Shown here piece after piece: positions 31,911 through 40,417 of a stretch of 64,000 bases of DNA (the stretch's first letter is position 1; every line of letters begins with the position of its first letter). Position numbers and translations under genes: made by a program. The stretch is from Fimbriimonadaceae bacterium (GTDB taxonomy: Bacteria > Armatimonadota > Fimbriimonadia > Fimbriimonadales > Fimbriimonadaceae). The notes under the pieces are model-generated. The model saw nothing but the letters and a program-made list of their open reading frames with translations, did no database searches and was not told the origin of the DNA. The DNA lies in NCBI GenBank assembly GCA_019187105.1, contig JABAQM010000001.1:992001-1056000 (forward strand), written 5' to 3'.

Positions 31911-34000
31911 CTAAGGCTCCGGCCCGATGGACACCAGCGACAGCGTCGATTCCCAGGCCCCGCGACCCTGCGTGGCGGCCACCATCCGCTTTCTGGGAAT
32001 GTCCAGCCGGATATCGATTACCGCCGTACGTGGCAAGCCGCTGCCAAAGCGCGTCCAATGCAGCCCATCGTCCATCGTCCGATACACCCCATCGTCCGTG
32101 CCGGCGAAGATCATCTGCTTTCCACCGACCTTGGCGACTGCGATGACGTTCACCGGGATGTCCGGCAGGTTTCCGTCCAACGTCGTCCACGACGAGCCAC
32201 CGTTCTTGGTTCGGCGGATCTGGTTGACGCCAAAGTTTGAAACCGCCACGTAGACGATCTGGTCGTTGCTCGGGTCGATCGTGATCTCGCGGGTGACGCG
32301 CGGCCAGCCAGGAATGCCGGTGAGCACTTTCGTGAAGGTGGCGCCGCCGTCGGTCGAGCGCGAGATGTTCCCGTCGTTGGTGGCCAGCCAGACGACATTC
32401 GGGTTGGTTTTCGCGATGGCAAGCGCCCGGATCGACCCGCCGCCATTGGAGACGTCGCCACTGATCGCGGTCCAAGACGAGCCCCCGTTCAGCGACCGGT
32501 AAACGCGGTAGGTACCGAGGAGGACGCGGCTCGAGTTCGTTGGGTCAACCTCGATCGGGGAGAAGAATGCGTTCCGATCGCCCCCGTTGATCCCGGAGCT
32601 CGAGCTGTTCCACGTGCTTCCGCTATTGGTGGACCGGTAGATGTTGCCTGAGCCTTGGAACTGGGCAAACCGGACGGCAGGGTTTAGCTGGTCGATGTGG
32701 GTGTAGCCGCCGTCGCCGCCGATATGGTTCGACCAGTTCAGGGTGTTGCCGTTCCTTTGGACGGTTCCGTTGTCCTGCAATCCGCCGAGAACGGTCGTGC
32801 CGTCGGCGGGGCTGATGGATACGCCTGCGTAGAACTGGGTCGTCCCCAGTCCCGTGTTCTGGTTCAGCCACGTTGAGCCGTTGTTCGTAGACCGGTAAAC
32901 GCCCCCGTCGCAGCCAATCCAAAGCCTGCCGCTTGCGTCCCAGGCGATGGCGTGGTTGTCCACGTGCTGCGTCGTGATCGTGGAGAACGAGGAGCCTCCA
33001 TTGGTCGTTCTCAAGAGGTCGAGGCCGGCAAAGAGGGCCGTGTCGGCGTTTGTTGGATGGACCCCGACCGCGCAGAGAAACCAGCCGTAGGTGGACTGGA
33101 AGCTACCAACCGGGAGCGATGTCCACGACGTCCCGCCATTCGTCGACTTGAATCCGCCGAGAGTCGTTCCATTGTTGCCGCTTGCGGAGCACTGGTTGAC
33201 AAAGAGGGCGTAGACTCGGCTCGCGTTGGAAGGAGCCGTTGCGACCGAGATTCGCCCGACGTTCGAGGTCGGCAGACCGCCACCAAGCTTGACCCACGAG
33301 GCGCCGGAGTCTGTGGATTTGTAGATGCCGTTCGAGGTCGAGCCAAACGGACGGCCGATGGCGGCGAAGAGGGTGCTCGGACTGGTGGTCACCATGGCGA
33401 TATCGGTCGCCGCTTCGCTAGGCAGACCGTTGGTTAGCTGCGTCCAGCTCACGCCGCCGTCGGTCGACTTGAAGACACCGTACGGGCCACCCTTTTGGGG
33501 ATGTCCCTTGGCCGCAGCGAGTTCGGGAAAGCCACCGGCGGCGGCGATCGAAGCGTAGAGGACCTGTGTGTCCTGGGGGTTGATGACGATTTTGGAAAAG
33601 GTTCGGCCGGCGAAGGTGTTCTGGCCAAGCAAGCTCCAAGTCGCCCCGCTGTCGGTGGACTTCAACAGGCCCACACCGTACCGGCTGTGGTTCGCATAGT
33701 TGGCCTCGCCGGTTCCCACATACACCACGCTGTCGTTGGTGGGGTCCACGGCAATCGCGCCACCGCGCTGGTCGGCGCCGCGTCGGTGAGAACGGTCCAC
33801 GTGGCGCCGCCGTCCGTCGTCCGCCACACTCCGCCGTCAGCCCCTCCGACATAGACCTTGTTCGCGTCTGTCGCGCTGCACGCGACCGCAGAGACCCGGC
33901 CGTTGAATCCGCCCGAAATCGGGGACGGTCCCAGTTCCTTCCAGGTCTGGGCCAAGGCAAAGGACGGGACCAGCAACAAGGCGAAGGCAAAGCGCTTCAT
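31911..34000 (-). pseudogene. exported BNR-repeat (sortilin/GH74-like) propeller protein, frameshifted
   Basis: A secreted beta-propeller of about 695 residues with BNR or Asp-box repeats (SxDxGxTW type: STDSGATWSLLG, STNNGSTWLNQN, SLNGGSSWTAIS). The N-terminal reading (from ATG 34000) begins MKRFAFALLLVPSFALAQ, a signal peptide, and runs into TDAAPTSAVARLPWTPP; the continuing frame reads GGAIAVDPTNDSVVYVG about 33760-33790, so one base appears lost between them. Either a real frameshift or a sequencing error. It resembles sortilin Vps10 and GH74-type propellers without clear catalytic residues. Its 3' end is duplicated at 30594. Its start overlaps the stop of the upstream gene. Confidence 0.8.
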
Positions 34001-34791
34001 CGAATTGCCTCCTTCTGGGCGGGGATGGAGAAGGTGAGCGTCGTGGAGAAGAAGTCGAAGTCAGCCTCAGGGTCGTCGGGGACGGGTAGCACGTATTGGA
34101 ACTTGAACTCGTACGTTCCGGGGGCGTCGGGGGTGAACTTGCAGAGACCACCTTGGGCCTTGAGTACCCAGGTCTTGCCGCTCGTGAGGTTGACAACGAA
34201 GACTTCGGCTTCTTCCACCTCCTGTCCTCGGACGACCAGTTCGAGGGCCATGTCGCTACCCATCCTGAACTTTGTCGGATCCATCAGTGGATGGATGCTG
34301 GACGCGAGGGACGTCTTGGCGGTCGCCACTCCCGAATCCGGCGATTGCTCGCCCGGCCAGTCGGTTTGGAAGACCGTGAGGGCCGAGCGGAAATGGCGAA
34401 TTTTGGTTTCGCGGCGCGGCAGAGACGGTTGCCTGGCGATACGAGAGACGGTCGTAGAATCGACGGTTTGTAGCTGGGGGGCAAAATCGACGCCGACGAC
34501 CACCGGGCCGGGGCCGGGAATGGCGAACCTGACGCTTCCGTCCTGTTGAAGCCACTCATCAAAGGCGTCGCGGTTTTCCTGAACGAGGCCGGTCCTGATG
34601 AAGACCCATCTCGCGGGGAATCTGGTCCAATCCTTAATCGCGGGGCCTGTCGACTTGGTTTCGCTGAGCAGCAACCGGCTTTCGCGGCTGGCCGTCACGA
34701 AGGTGTCCGGCGTTAAGAACAGGGCTTCCTGCGCCTGCGACCCTGACACCGCAGCCAGCAAGAGTGAAAAGAAACCGAATCTAACATGCAT
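33997..34791 (-). CDS. exported hypothetical protein, strand-rich
   Basis: A 264-residue protein with signal peptide MHVRFGFFSLLLAAVSGSQA. The body has a long middle stretch around FVTASRESRLLL, WVFIRTGLVQENRD, and a C-terminal immunoglobulin-like half (VFVVNLTSGKTWVLKAQGGL, PGTYEFKFQYVLPVP), similar in feel to DUF4198-type proteins. ATG at 34791 is chosen as the signal-peptide start; 34824 also reads. Its stop overlaps the start of the BNR-repeat gene (ATGA), so they form an operon and both products are exported. Confidence 0.7.
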   Translation of the reverse strand: MHVRFGFFSLLLAAVSGSQAQEALFLTPDTFVTASRESRLLLSETKSTGPAIKDWTRFPARWVFIRTGLVQENRDAFDEWLQQDGSVRFAIPGPGPVVVGVDFAPQLQTVDSTTVSRIARQPSLPRRETKIRHFRSALTVFQTDWPGEQSPDSGVATAKTSLASSIHPLMDPTKFRMGSDMALELVVRGQEVEEAEVFVVNLTSGKTWVLKAQGGLCKFTPDAPGTYEFKFQYVLPVPDDPEADFDFFSTTLTFSIPAQKEAIR

Positions 34792-34895
34792 CGACACGCC
34801 CATTCTCTTCCAGTTTACAGGCACGCTCCGGGCAAACCATGCGATTGCACCAAAGCCTGGTAACGCCCAACCTTTAACGTGTTAGACCGGATCGG

Positions 34896-35654
34896 TTAGA
34901 CGCGGATCATGCTGACCGTCTCCTTTTTAAACCCGAGGCGATCGTAGAAACCATGCTGGTAGGTGAACAGGTGCACGTTGGCGCCGGGGGAGGCCTCGCG
35001 GATCATGGCAAGGGCGGCTTTCATCATTTCCGAGCCAATCCTCCTGGCTTGCCACTCCGGCAGCACCGCGACGTCCCATATGCTGAACCAACCGGGAGCA
35101 TCACGCACGATGCGCACGACACCGACGGTTTCCCCGCCCGGTGCGATGGCGACCACTCCACCCCAGGTCGTTTGAAGGATCTCTGGCTGAAGCTCCTTGT
35201 AGGAGAACGCCCGCCCCGCGATGTCGGCATATTCCTCCACCGTGGGCAACCGGCGTTCGATGGTGACGCCTTCGGGAAAGGGTTGCGATCGTGCCGGTTC
35301 GTTTACCGGTGGCCCGGCAAACCGCAGGTGGTAGCCCGCCGGATCTTCCACCACATATTCCCGCGACCCCCACGGCATGTTGTCGATTGCCGAGACGATG
35401 GTCGCGCCCGCGGCGCGGTGACGATCGTACAGAGTATCGGCATCATCCACCTTGATCCAGTGCTGGTGGCCGCCCACCTTCGCCGCAAGCTCCGGTTGCA
35501 AGCAGAACATGATGGTGACTCCACCGACCGATGCGGAACCAAACGTCGGCGGCTCCCCGATTTGCCACGAAGACTCGAATCCGAGCACGTCCTTGTAGAA
35601 GGCGAGGGTGGCTGCAACATCGGCGGAGGCGAAGATGGCCGTGGAGCTGATCAC
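34896..35654 (-). CDS. VOC (glyoxalase-like) and GNAT acetyltransferase fusion
   Basis: A 252-residue two-domain protein. Residues about 1-125 form a glyoxalase/bleomycin-resistance VOC domain (ADVAATLAFYKDVLGFES, HWIKVDDADTLYDRH, DPAGYHLRFAGPP). Residues about 135-252 form a GNAT fold with WDVAVLPEWQARRIGSEMM and LFTYQHGFYDRLGF (the acetyl-CoA-binding Q/R-x-x-G-x-G region). The GTG at 35654 is preferred because TATCCT lies 7 nt upstream; an in-frame ATG at 35732 adds 26 odd residues. A resistance or detoxifying function is likely; the substrate is unknown. Confidence 0.8.
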   Translation of the reverse strand: MISSTAIFASADVAATLAFYKDVLGFESSWQIGEPPTFGSASVGGVTIMFCLQPELAAKVGGHQHWIKVDDADTLYDRHRAAGATIVSAIDNMPWGSREYVVEDPAGYHLRFAGPPVNEPARSQPFPEGVTIERRLPTVEEYADIAGRAFSYKELQPEILQTTWGGVVAIAPGGETVGVVRIVRDAPGWFSIWDVAVLPEWQARRIGSEMMKAALAMIREASPGANVHLFTYQHGFYDRLGFKKETVSMIRV

Positions 35655-35661
35655 GAGGCAC

Positions 35662-35667
35662 AGGATA
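35662..35667 (-). promoter_or_regulatory. -10-like hexamer 7 nt before the VOC-GNAT start
   Basis: TATCCT on the minus strand, then seven bases to the GTG. It supports the 35654 start. Confidence 0.45.
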
Positions 35668-35732
35668 CGCCACGATAGGTTGCGATCATCTCGCAGTGGA
35701 AAGCAATAGCACAACTTGCTCAGCGTCGGCAA

Positions 35733-36270
35733 GCGGGCTCATCACACCATCGTCTCCTTTCTGGCCTCTGATCCTCAGGACCGTCCTACATTTGTTCAGG
35801 GTTGTGCGCCGCACCTAAGTCCGACCCGAACTTTCGCGCATCATCAAGGCATGTCAGAAGATCAGTAATCGCTCACGAACTGGAAGGCACGATTCGAAGA
35901 TATGCAAAGCGAAGCCCACGACTATGGCATCACGAGTATGGTGATCCTGTCAAGTGAAGACCCCCTATCCAGACAGGAGGCAATTCACCTTTCCCACCGT
36001 GGAAGCGTGATCCGCCTCCTCGGGATGATGACCCACTCTTGGCGGACTTTCAACGCCAAGCTTTTCGGCTCCTGAAACGACCCCTGCGGGTGCTTGGCCA
36101 GATCGAGAAGACGACGCGGGCAGCCACCGAATCACGCCATTTTGAAGGGTCAAGGGAAGGTTCGAATGAACAGATTCTGAACCAGCCAGGTATTCAAACC
36201 TGAATTTGGCACTACGGTCGAACTTGGCACGCCCTATGCCGTATCCTCTACCTGAGGATTTTCTATTGAT
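35733..36270. other. gene-poor intergenic region
   Basis: About 540 bases. The longest plus-strand frame from an ATG is about 57 codons (35902-36075), and a minus-strand frame of 62 codons is unsupported. No recognised motif, terminator or repeat was seen. Confidence 0.5.
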
Positions 36271-36885
36271 ATGAATGTGCGTTACTTGAGTGCCCTAGGT
36301 TTTGTTGCGTTTGCTGCCTCCTCGCAAGCAGCCGTCATTATGAATTTTGATACGCTCGTCACCGGATTCGTTCCTGGTGGCCCTGCGCCATGGGCGACCC
36401 TTACGATCGCCGATGTTGCTGCCGATACTGTTGAACTGACTTTGACCCACAATGCGACGTCGGCCTCCGGTCAATTCATTACGTCCCTACTTTTGAACAT
36501 GGATCCGGTCCCCGGCACCATCACGGCAAGCAACCAGACGCCGATCAACAAGTTCGACGGTCCGTTTACCTATGGAACCGACTCGATCAATGATGCCGGA
36601 GTACTTTTCGACGCCAAGCAGGGCTTTGAAACGAGCAACTCGGGCGGCGGCGCCAACCGCCTGAAGCCGGGTGAAAGCGTGACGTTCCGGCTCACGGGTA
36701 CGGGTTTGAACGAAACCGATTTTCTCGCTAAGTCTCCTGGCACCGATATTCTTGCAATGGTCCACATTCAAGGCATCGATGGTGCCAATTCAGGCAAGAT
36801 CGCGGCAGTTCCGGAACCCGCAACCATGGTTGCGTTGGCCAGTGGCCTTGCCATTGTGGCTCGACGGCGCAAGCGAAACGCATAA
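36271..36885 (+). CDS. PEP-CTERM exported protein
   Basis: A 204-residue protein with signal peptide (YLSALGFVAFAASSQA), a strand-rich mature domain with NFDTLVTGFVPGG and VELTLTHNATSASGQFITSL, and the C-terminal sorting tail VPEPATMVALASGLAIVARRR. Start ATG at 36271 with GAGGATTTT upstream. A strong terminator follows. It is probably exported and exosortase-processed. Confidence 0.88.
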   Translation: MNVRYLSALGFVAFAASSQAAVIMNFDTLVTGFVPGGPAPWATLTIADVAADTVELTLTHNATSASGQFITSLLLNMDPVPGTITASNQTPINKFDGPFTYGTDSINDAGVLFDAKQGFETSNSGGGANRLKPGESVTFRLTGTGLNETDFLAKSPGTDILAMVHIQGIDGANSGKIAAVPEPATMVALASGLAIVARRRKRNA

Positions 36886-36908
36886 GCAATTAGGCTCAGA
36901 TAACGTTT

Positions 36909-36937
36909 ACAGCCGCCCCTCCTGGAAGGGCGGCTGT
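36909..36937 (+). terminator. intrinsic terminator after PEP-CTERM gene
   Basis: Arms ACAGCCGCCC and GGGCGGCTGT with a nine-base loop, followed by TTATCGTTG. Confidence 0.8.
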
Positions 36938-36983
36938 TTATCGTTGTTAGGGACGCAACCCGATTCATCAAGCCGGCGTCAAG

Positions 36984-36989
36984 TATGGT
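36984..36989 (+). promoter_or_regulatory. -10-like hexamer 6 nt before the 36996 gene
   Basis: TATGGT, then six bases to the ATG. It fits the leaderless pattern. Confidence 0.45.
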
Positions 36990-36995
36990 GACCTA

Positions 36996-37787
36996 ATGAG
37001 CAGGCTCACGCTTCTTCGAATTGCCCGCTGGGCAAAGGGCAAGAAAGCTGATACCGAGCATCCCAACCTTGAAACGCTGATCGACGAGGAATCGGTCAAG
37101 GTCAGCGACGGCTACCACTATGCGCGGTGGATCACGCCTCTGGTCGGGCTGACCTTGGCCGCCGGTTGCTTTCTGCCGCTTGCGCTAACGGTACACCCTT
37201 TGTTCTGGATCGGCGTCGCCGGCATGGCGTTGATCGGTGGCGCCCTTGGGGCCGTGTTCCATGCCTTTGCGACTCGGATCTCGCCATCCCAATTGGCTCT
37301 CCGCAAGCGTTGCGTCGGGCTCGCGAACAAGCTCACTTCGGCCCGCCACCTGCTGGGCGTGACGCCGGTGATTTCCCCCAAGGTGGCTGCCGTGCTCGAT
37401 GACGCGGCAAAGATCTATCTGCAGGTGCGCCCCAACGGCGAGCGTGATCTACGGATCCGGGCAACCGATGCCTGGACGGATGCATCCCAGAAAGCACTTC
37501 GCGCGATGGACGAGGCGATGGCGCAATTGTTGACCCTAACCGAGCCGGCTTCACCGCAGGCGCAAGAAGCGGCTCTGGCGCAGGGATGGGCGGAGCCCTT
37601 GCTGGCGGAGATGCGCGCCACGGCTGCCGCTATCTGCAACCAGAGAATCGCCTCCCAAATCTCCGGCGCCAGCCTCCATCCGGCTGCATCCTCCCTTTCG
37701 GAGCTGACCGACGCCAGGGCTCACCTTGAGCGACTGGATTCTGCCCTGCAAGAGCTCAACGAGGAAACGGTTCGGGAGCAGGCATAG
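36996..37787 (+). CDS. two-TM hypothetical protein with helical cytoplasmic domain
   Basis: A 263-residue protein. Two membrane helices (about residues 46-65 and 70-92, the second glycine-rich, VAGMALIGGALGAVFHAF) follow a charged 45-residue N-terminus. The C-terminal 160 residues are helical, with a long AQEAALAQGWAEPLLAEMRA segment and coiled-coil-like end. No family recognised. TATGGT ends 6 nt before the ATG. Confidence 0.65.
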   Translation: MSRLTLLRIARWAKGKKADTEHPNLETLIDEESVKVSDGYHYARWITPLVGLTLAAGCFLPLALTVHPLFWIGVAGMALIGGALGAVFHAFATRISPSQLALRKRCVGLANKLTSARHLLGVTPVISPKVAAVLDDAAKIYLQVRPNGERDLRIRATDAWTDASQKALRAMDEAMAQLLTLTEPASPQAQEAALAQGWAEPLLAEMRATAAAICNQRIASQISGASLHPAASSLSELTDARAHLERLDSALQELNEETVREQA

Positions 37788-37864
37788 ATAGGTCCGCAGC
37801 CACCCAACCGTTGTTCGAGCAGAAACGGCACTTCGCCAAACCTTGCGGCACAATGACGGGGAAT

Positions 37865-38437
37865 ATGCCGGCTGAGCTGCAAATTCTGGAATTCTCGGAC
37901 GCAGGCGATTGGCGACGGTGGCTCGAACAGAACCACGCGGACGACGCCGGCGTCTGGCTTCGGCTGTTCAAGAAGGGTTCCGGCAAGGACACCTTCACGT
38001 ACGCCGAAGCGCTCGACGAGGCCCTCTGCTACGGCTGGATCGACGCCATCATGAAGAGTGAGGGCAAGGATTCCTACATTCAAAGATTCACACCTCGGCG
38101 GGCAAAGAGCATGTGGTCGAAGCGGAATCGCGAGCACATCGACCGCCTGACCGCGGCGGGTCGCATGCACCCCGCAGGTCTTGCCCAGGTTGAAGCAGCG
38201 AAGCGTGACGGAAGATGGGATGAAGCCTACGATCCGCCGAGCACGACCACCGTTCCCGAAGACTTCCTGGAATTGCTGAAGAAAAACCGGGCTGCCTTCG
38301 GTTTCTTCCAGACGCTCGACAAGGCCAATGTCTACGCGATCACGTGGAGGCTCCAGACCGCCAAACGCCCGGAAACTCGCGAAAAGCGTATGCGGCAGTT
38401 TGTCGATATGCTCGCGAGGGGCGAGAAGCTGCACTAA
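37865..38437 (+). CDS. YdeI/OmdA family protein
   Basis: A 190-residue protein of the YdeI/OmpD-associated family. The recognition block is WRRWLEQNHADDAGVWLRLF, followed by AEALDEALCYGWIDAIMKS and FTPRRAKSMWSKRNREHIDR, then the terminal EKRMRQFVDMLARGEKLH. The biochemical role is unknown; the family is often found beside SRPBCC-domain genes, as here. ATG at 37865 is used; a second ATG 12 bases upstream would add four residues. Confidence 0.82.
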   Translation: MPAELQILEFSDAGDWRRWLEQNHADDAGVWLRLFKKGSGKDTFTYAEALDEALCYGWIDAIMKSEGKDSYIQRFTPRRAKSMWSKRNREHIDRLTAAGRMHPAGLAQVEAAKRDGRWDEAYDPPSTTTVPEDFLELLKKNRAAFGFFQTLDKANVYAITWRLQTAKRPETREKRMRQFVDMLARGEKLH

Positions 38438-38492
38438 GCCCGGTGCCAGAATGCGTAGGCACGTCTACGGGCAACCGTCCGAAGGAGAAGCT

Positions 38493-38978
38493 ATGGAAAC
38501 ACAAACCGCACCGTCCCCGACCGGCCAACCAGCTACCGGCACCGTTCGGCTTCATCGTGTTCTGAAGGCGCCGCCGGAGCGCATTTACCGGGCGATTCTC
38601 GATCCCGCCGCCAACTGCAAATGGCTCCCACCTAACGGATTCACGTGCACCGTCCACCACCTTGATGCCACGGTCGGCGGCAGCTATCGGATGACGTTCA
38701 CCAACTTCTCGACCGGGCAAAGCCACTCTTTTGGCGGCAAGTATCTTGAGCTCGAGCCCGGAGCCCGCATCGTCGCAACCGATGTCTTCGACGATCCAAG
38801 CCTTCCGGGACAGATGCGGACGACCTATACGTTCTCGGCCGTATCCGTCGGCACCGAGGTGACCATCGTCCAGGAGGGCATTCCTCCCGCCATTCCGGCG
38901 GAGGCTTGCTATCTGGGGTGGCAGGAATCCCTCGAGAATCTTGCCAGGCTCGTCGAGCCAGAGATTCCAGAAATGTGA
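38493..38978 (+). CDS. SRPBCC (AHSA1-like) protein
   Basis: A 161-residue START-like domain protein of the AHSA1/CalC group, a hydrophobic pocket for a ligand. It has VRLHRVLKAPPERIYRAILD, VGGSYRMTFTNFSTGQSHSF and a late TIVQEGIPPAIP and GWQESLENLARL helix, all family features. Start ATG at 38493 after an AAGGAGAAG Shine-Dalgarno. The neighbours are the YdeI/OmdA gene upstream and a Mop-domain gene downstream. Confidence 0.85.
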   Translation: METQTAPSPTGQPATGTVRLHRVLKAPPERIYRAILDPAANCKWLPPNGFTCTVHHLDATVGGSYRMTFTNFSTGQSHSFGGKYLELEPGARIVATDVFDDPSLPGQMRTTYTFSAVSVGTEVTIVQEGIPPAIPAEACYLGWQESLENLARLVEPEIPEM

Positions 38979-39003
38979 TGGTCGACAGACAGGAGGAGGA
39001 ACC

Positions 39004-39219
39004 ATGAAATTCGGCGCACGAAACAAGCTCATCGGCGAAGTTACGGAGATTAAGAACGGAACGGTCATGTGCCAGGTGAAGGTCCGCCTGACGGCCAGCG
39101 AAGGACTGGAGATGAGCTCCGTCATGACGCTGGACTCGGTCGAGGACTTGGGCCTGAAGGTGGGCGACACGGTGGAAGTCGTTGTAAAGGCGGTGAATGT
39201 CTTGCTGGCAAAACCGTAA
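39004..39219 (+). CDS. Mop-domain (molbindin) protein
   Basis: A 71-residue single TOBE/Mop domain of the kind that binds molybdate or tungstate oxyanions. It reads GARNKLIGEVTEIKNGTVMC, VKVRLTASEGLEMSSVMTLD and LGLKVGDTVEVVVKAVNVLL, matching the family repeat. It is preceded by an AGGAGGAGG Shine-Dalgarno. No modABC or other molybdenum genes are nearby. Confidence 0.85.
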   Translation: MKFGARNKLIGEVTEIKNGTVMCQVKVRLTASEGLEMSSVMTLDSVEDLGLKVGDTVEVVVKAVNVLLAKP

Positions 39220-39269
39220 AGCAAAAGTCGGGATGCTGGGGCAAGCGTTTCTTAGATTGGAGGTCAGCA

Positions 39270-39833
39270 ATGAAATCTGATCACAAATGGAATGCTTTCG
39301 CTATCGCAGCCGTCGTTGCGATGGCAGTCGTTACTCCCCTCGAGGCTTCCGCCCAGAGCAAAACCAAAAAGGGCAAGGCTGTAAGCGCGCAACGCGCCAC
39401 GGTAAGGGCTCCCAAAGCGGGTGTCCAAAACAGGGGTAGCTTTGTGCCGAGGTCGGTACAAGTCAACATCACGCCGGCCCAACCACCCCGGACACTCGCC
39501 GATCTATCCGCGGCCGCAGCCCGTCGGACGGTCTTTACCAATCGCACCGTGATTCCATCAGCCCGCACGCTTCCCCAGCTCACGTCGCGAAACATCCTGT
39601 CAACGGGGCTCGTCTTCCCTCGAACCGGCACCGGCTGGTGGGGCGCTGACGGACCGACGGTCACCACGTATTTCGACCCTGTGTATGGCCGGATCACGAT
39701 CGTCGACTATGATTGGGGTTCGGTCATGTACACCTACGGCTATCAGGTCGTGAACTTCTGGACCGATAACGGCTACGTTTGGTACGCCTACCCGGGAATG
39801 GCAAACGTCGCCTACCCGGTGCTGTACCGTTAG
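39270..39833 (+). CDS. exported hypothetical protein
   Basis: A 187-residue protein with signal peptide (FAIAAVVAMAVVTPLEASA), a basic disordered part (QSKTKKGKAVSAQRATVRAP), and a C-terminal 80 residues rich in Tyr, Trp and Gly (DPVYGRITIVDYDWGSVMYT, GYVWYAYPGMANVAYPVLYR). No family recognised. ATG at 39270 follows TTGGAGGTCAGCA. The function is unknown, but it is likely periplasmic or surface. Confidence 0.72.
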   Translation: MKSDHKWNAFAIAAVVAMAVVTPLEASAQSKTKKGKAVSAQRATVRAPKAGVQNRGSFVPRSVQVNITPAQPPRTLADLSAAAARRTVFTNRTVIPSARTLPQLTSRNILSTGLVFPRTGTGWWGADGPTVTTYFDPVYGRITIVDYDWGSVMYTYGYQVVNFWTDNGYVWYAYPGMANVAYPVLYR

Positions 39834-39856
39834 CCAAACACTTGCACCGGATTAGC

Positions 39857-39884
39857 CACCCTGTCGGTGCCGGCCGGCAGGGTG
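39857..39884. terminator. hairpin between convergent genes
   Basis: CACCCTGTCGG pairs with CCGGCAGGGTG (one G-U pair), with a six-base loop. It lies between two convergent genes and may terminate both; no T-run is visible. Confidence 0.4.
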
Positions 39885-39920
39885 CACCCCGTTATCCGGA
39901 CCAAGGTTCGGGCGTGGGGC

Positions 39921-40364
39921 TTACTTCACTCGCTTGAACGTGATTTCCGACTCCGAGTCCTTGATCACGACGGTGTTGTTATCCTTCCATGTCAGCGTGG
40001 AATCCGGCTCGGTGTTGGCCTGCTTGATCATGTTCGCCTTTTCCGCGTTGAGCATTTTCTCGGCCTGCTCGGTCTGCTTGGCATCCAGGCCCTCCACCGA
40101 CCATACCAAGTCCTCCACGGTCGAGGTCATCTTGTTGCCGGCGAGCTTCCACTTGCCGGAGTCTGTCGCAATGAGGGTTCCCTGCGCTCCGGTCAGCTTG
40201 GCGACATTGGTATAGGTGCCATTGGCATTGACCGTCAACGTCATATGGGCTGGCTGACCCATGATTTGGGTGTCGCCTGCCCACTGGCCAACGATCTTTT
40301 CGCCACGGGAGCAACCGATGACCCCAATGAGGAGACAGGCAAGCAGTATTGGCAAGTTGCGCAT
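39921..40364 (-). CDS. lipoprotein, unknown function
   Basis: A 147-residue lipoprotein with type II signal MRNLPILLACLLIGVIGC, lipobox IGC at about residue 18. The mature part starts with IVGQWAGDTQIMGQPAHMTL and contains ANGTYTNVAKLTG and SGKWKLAGNKM, resembling small lipocalin-like or DUF-type sensors, with a charged helix in the middle. ATG at 40364; the upstream in-frame codons run into the region before the ABC1-kinase gene's end. Function unknown. Confidence 0.72.
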   Translation of the reverse strand: MRNLPILLACLLIGVIGCSRGEKIVGQWAGDTQIMGQPAHMTLTVNANGTYTNVAKLTGAQGTLIATDSGKWKLAGNKMTSTVEDLVWSVEGLDAKQTEQAEKMLNAEKANMIKQANTEPDSTLTWKDNNTVVIKDSESEITFKRVK

Positions 40365-40417
40365 GGCGCAGTTTAGCTGCACCGGGGAAGATTTAGGCAC
40401 CCACAGCAGACGTGCGA

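Noticed and set aside
35902-36075. 57-codon plus-strand open frame in the gene-poor region
   Set aside because: No ribosome site, no -10 hexamer at the right place and no family match.
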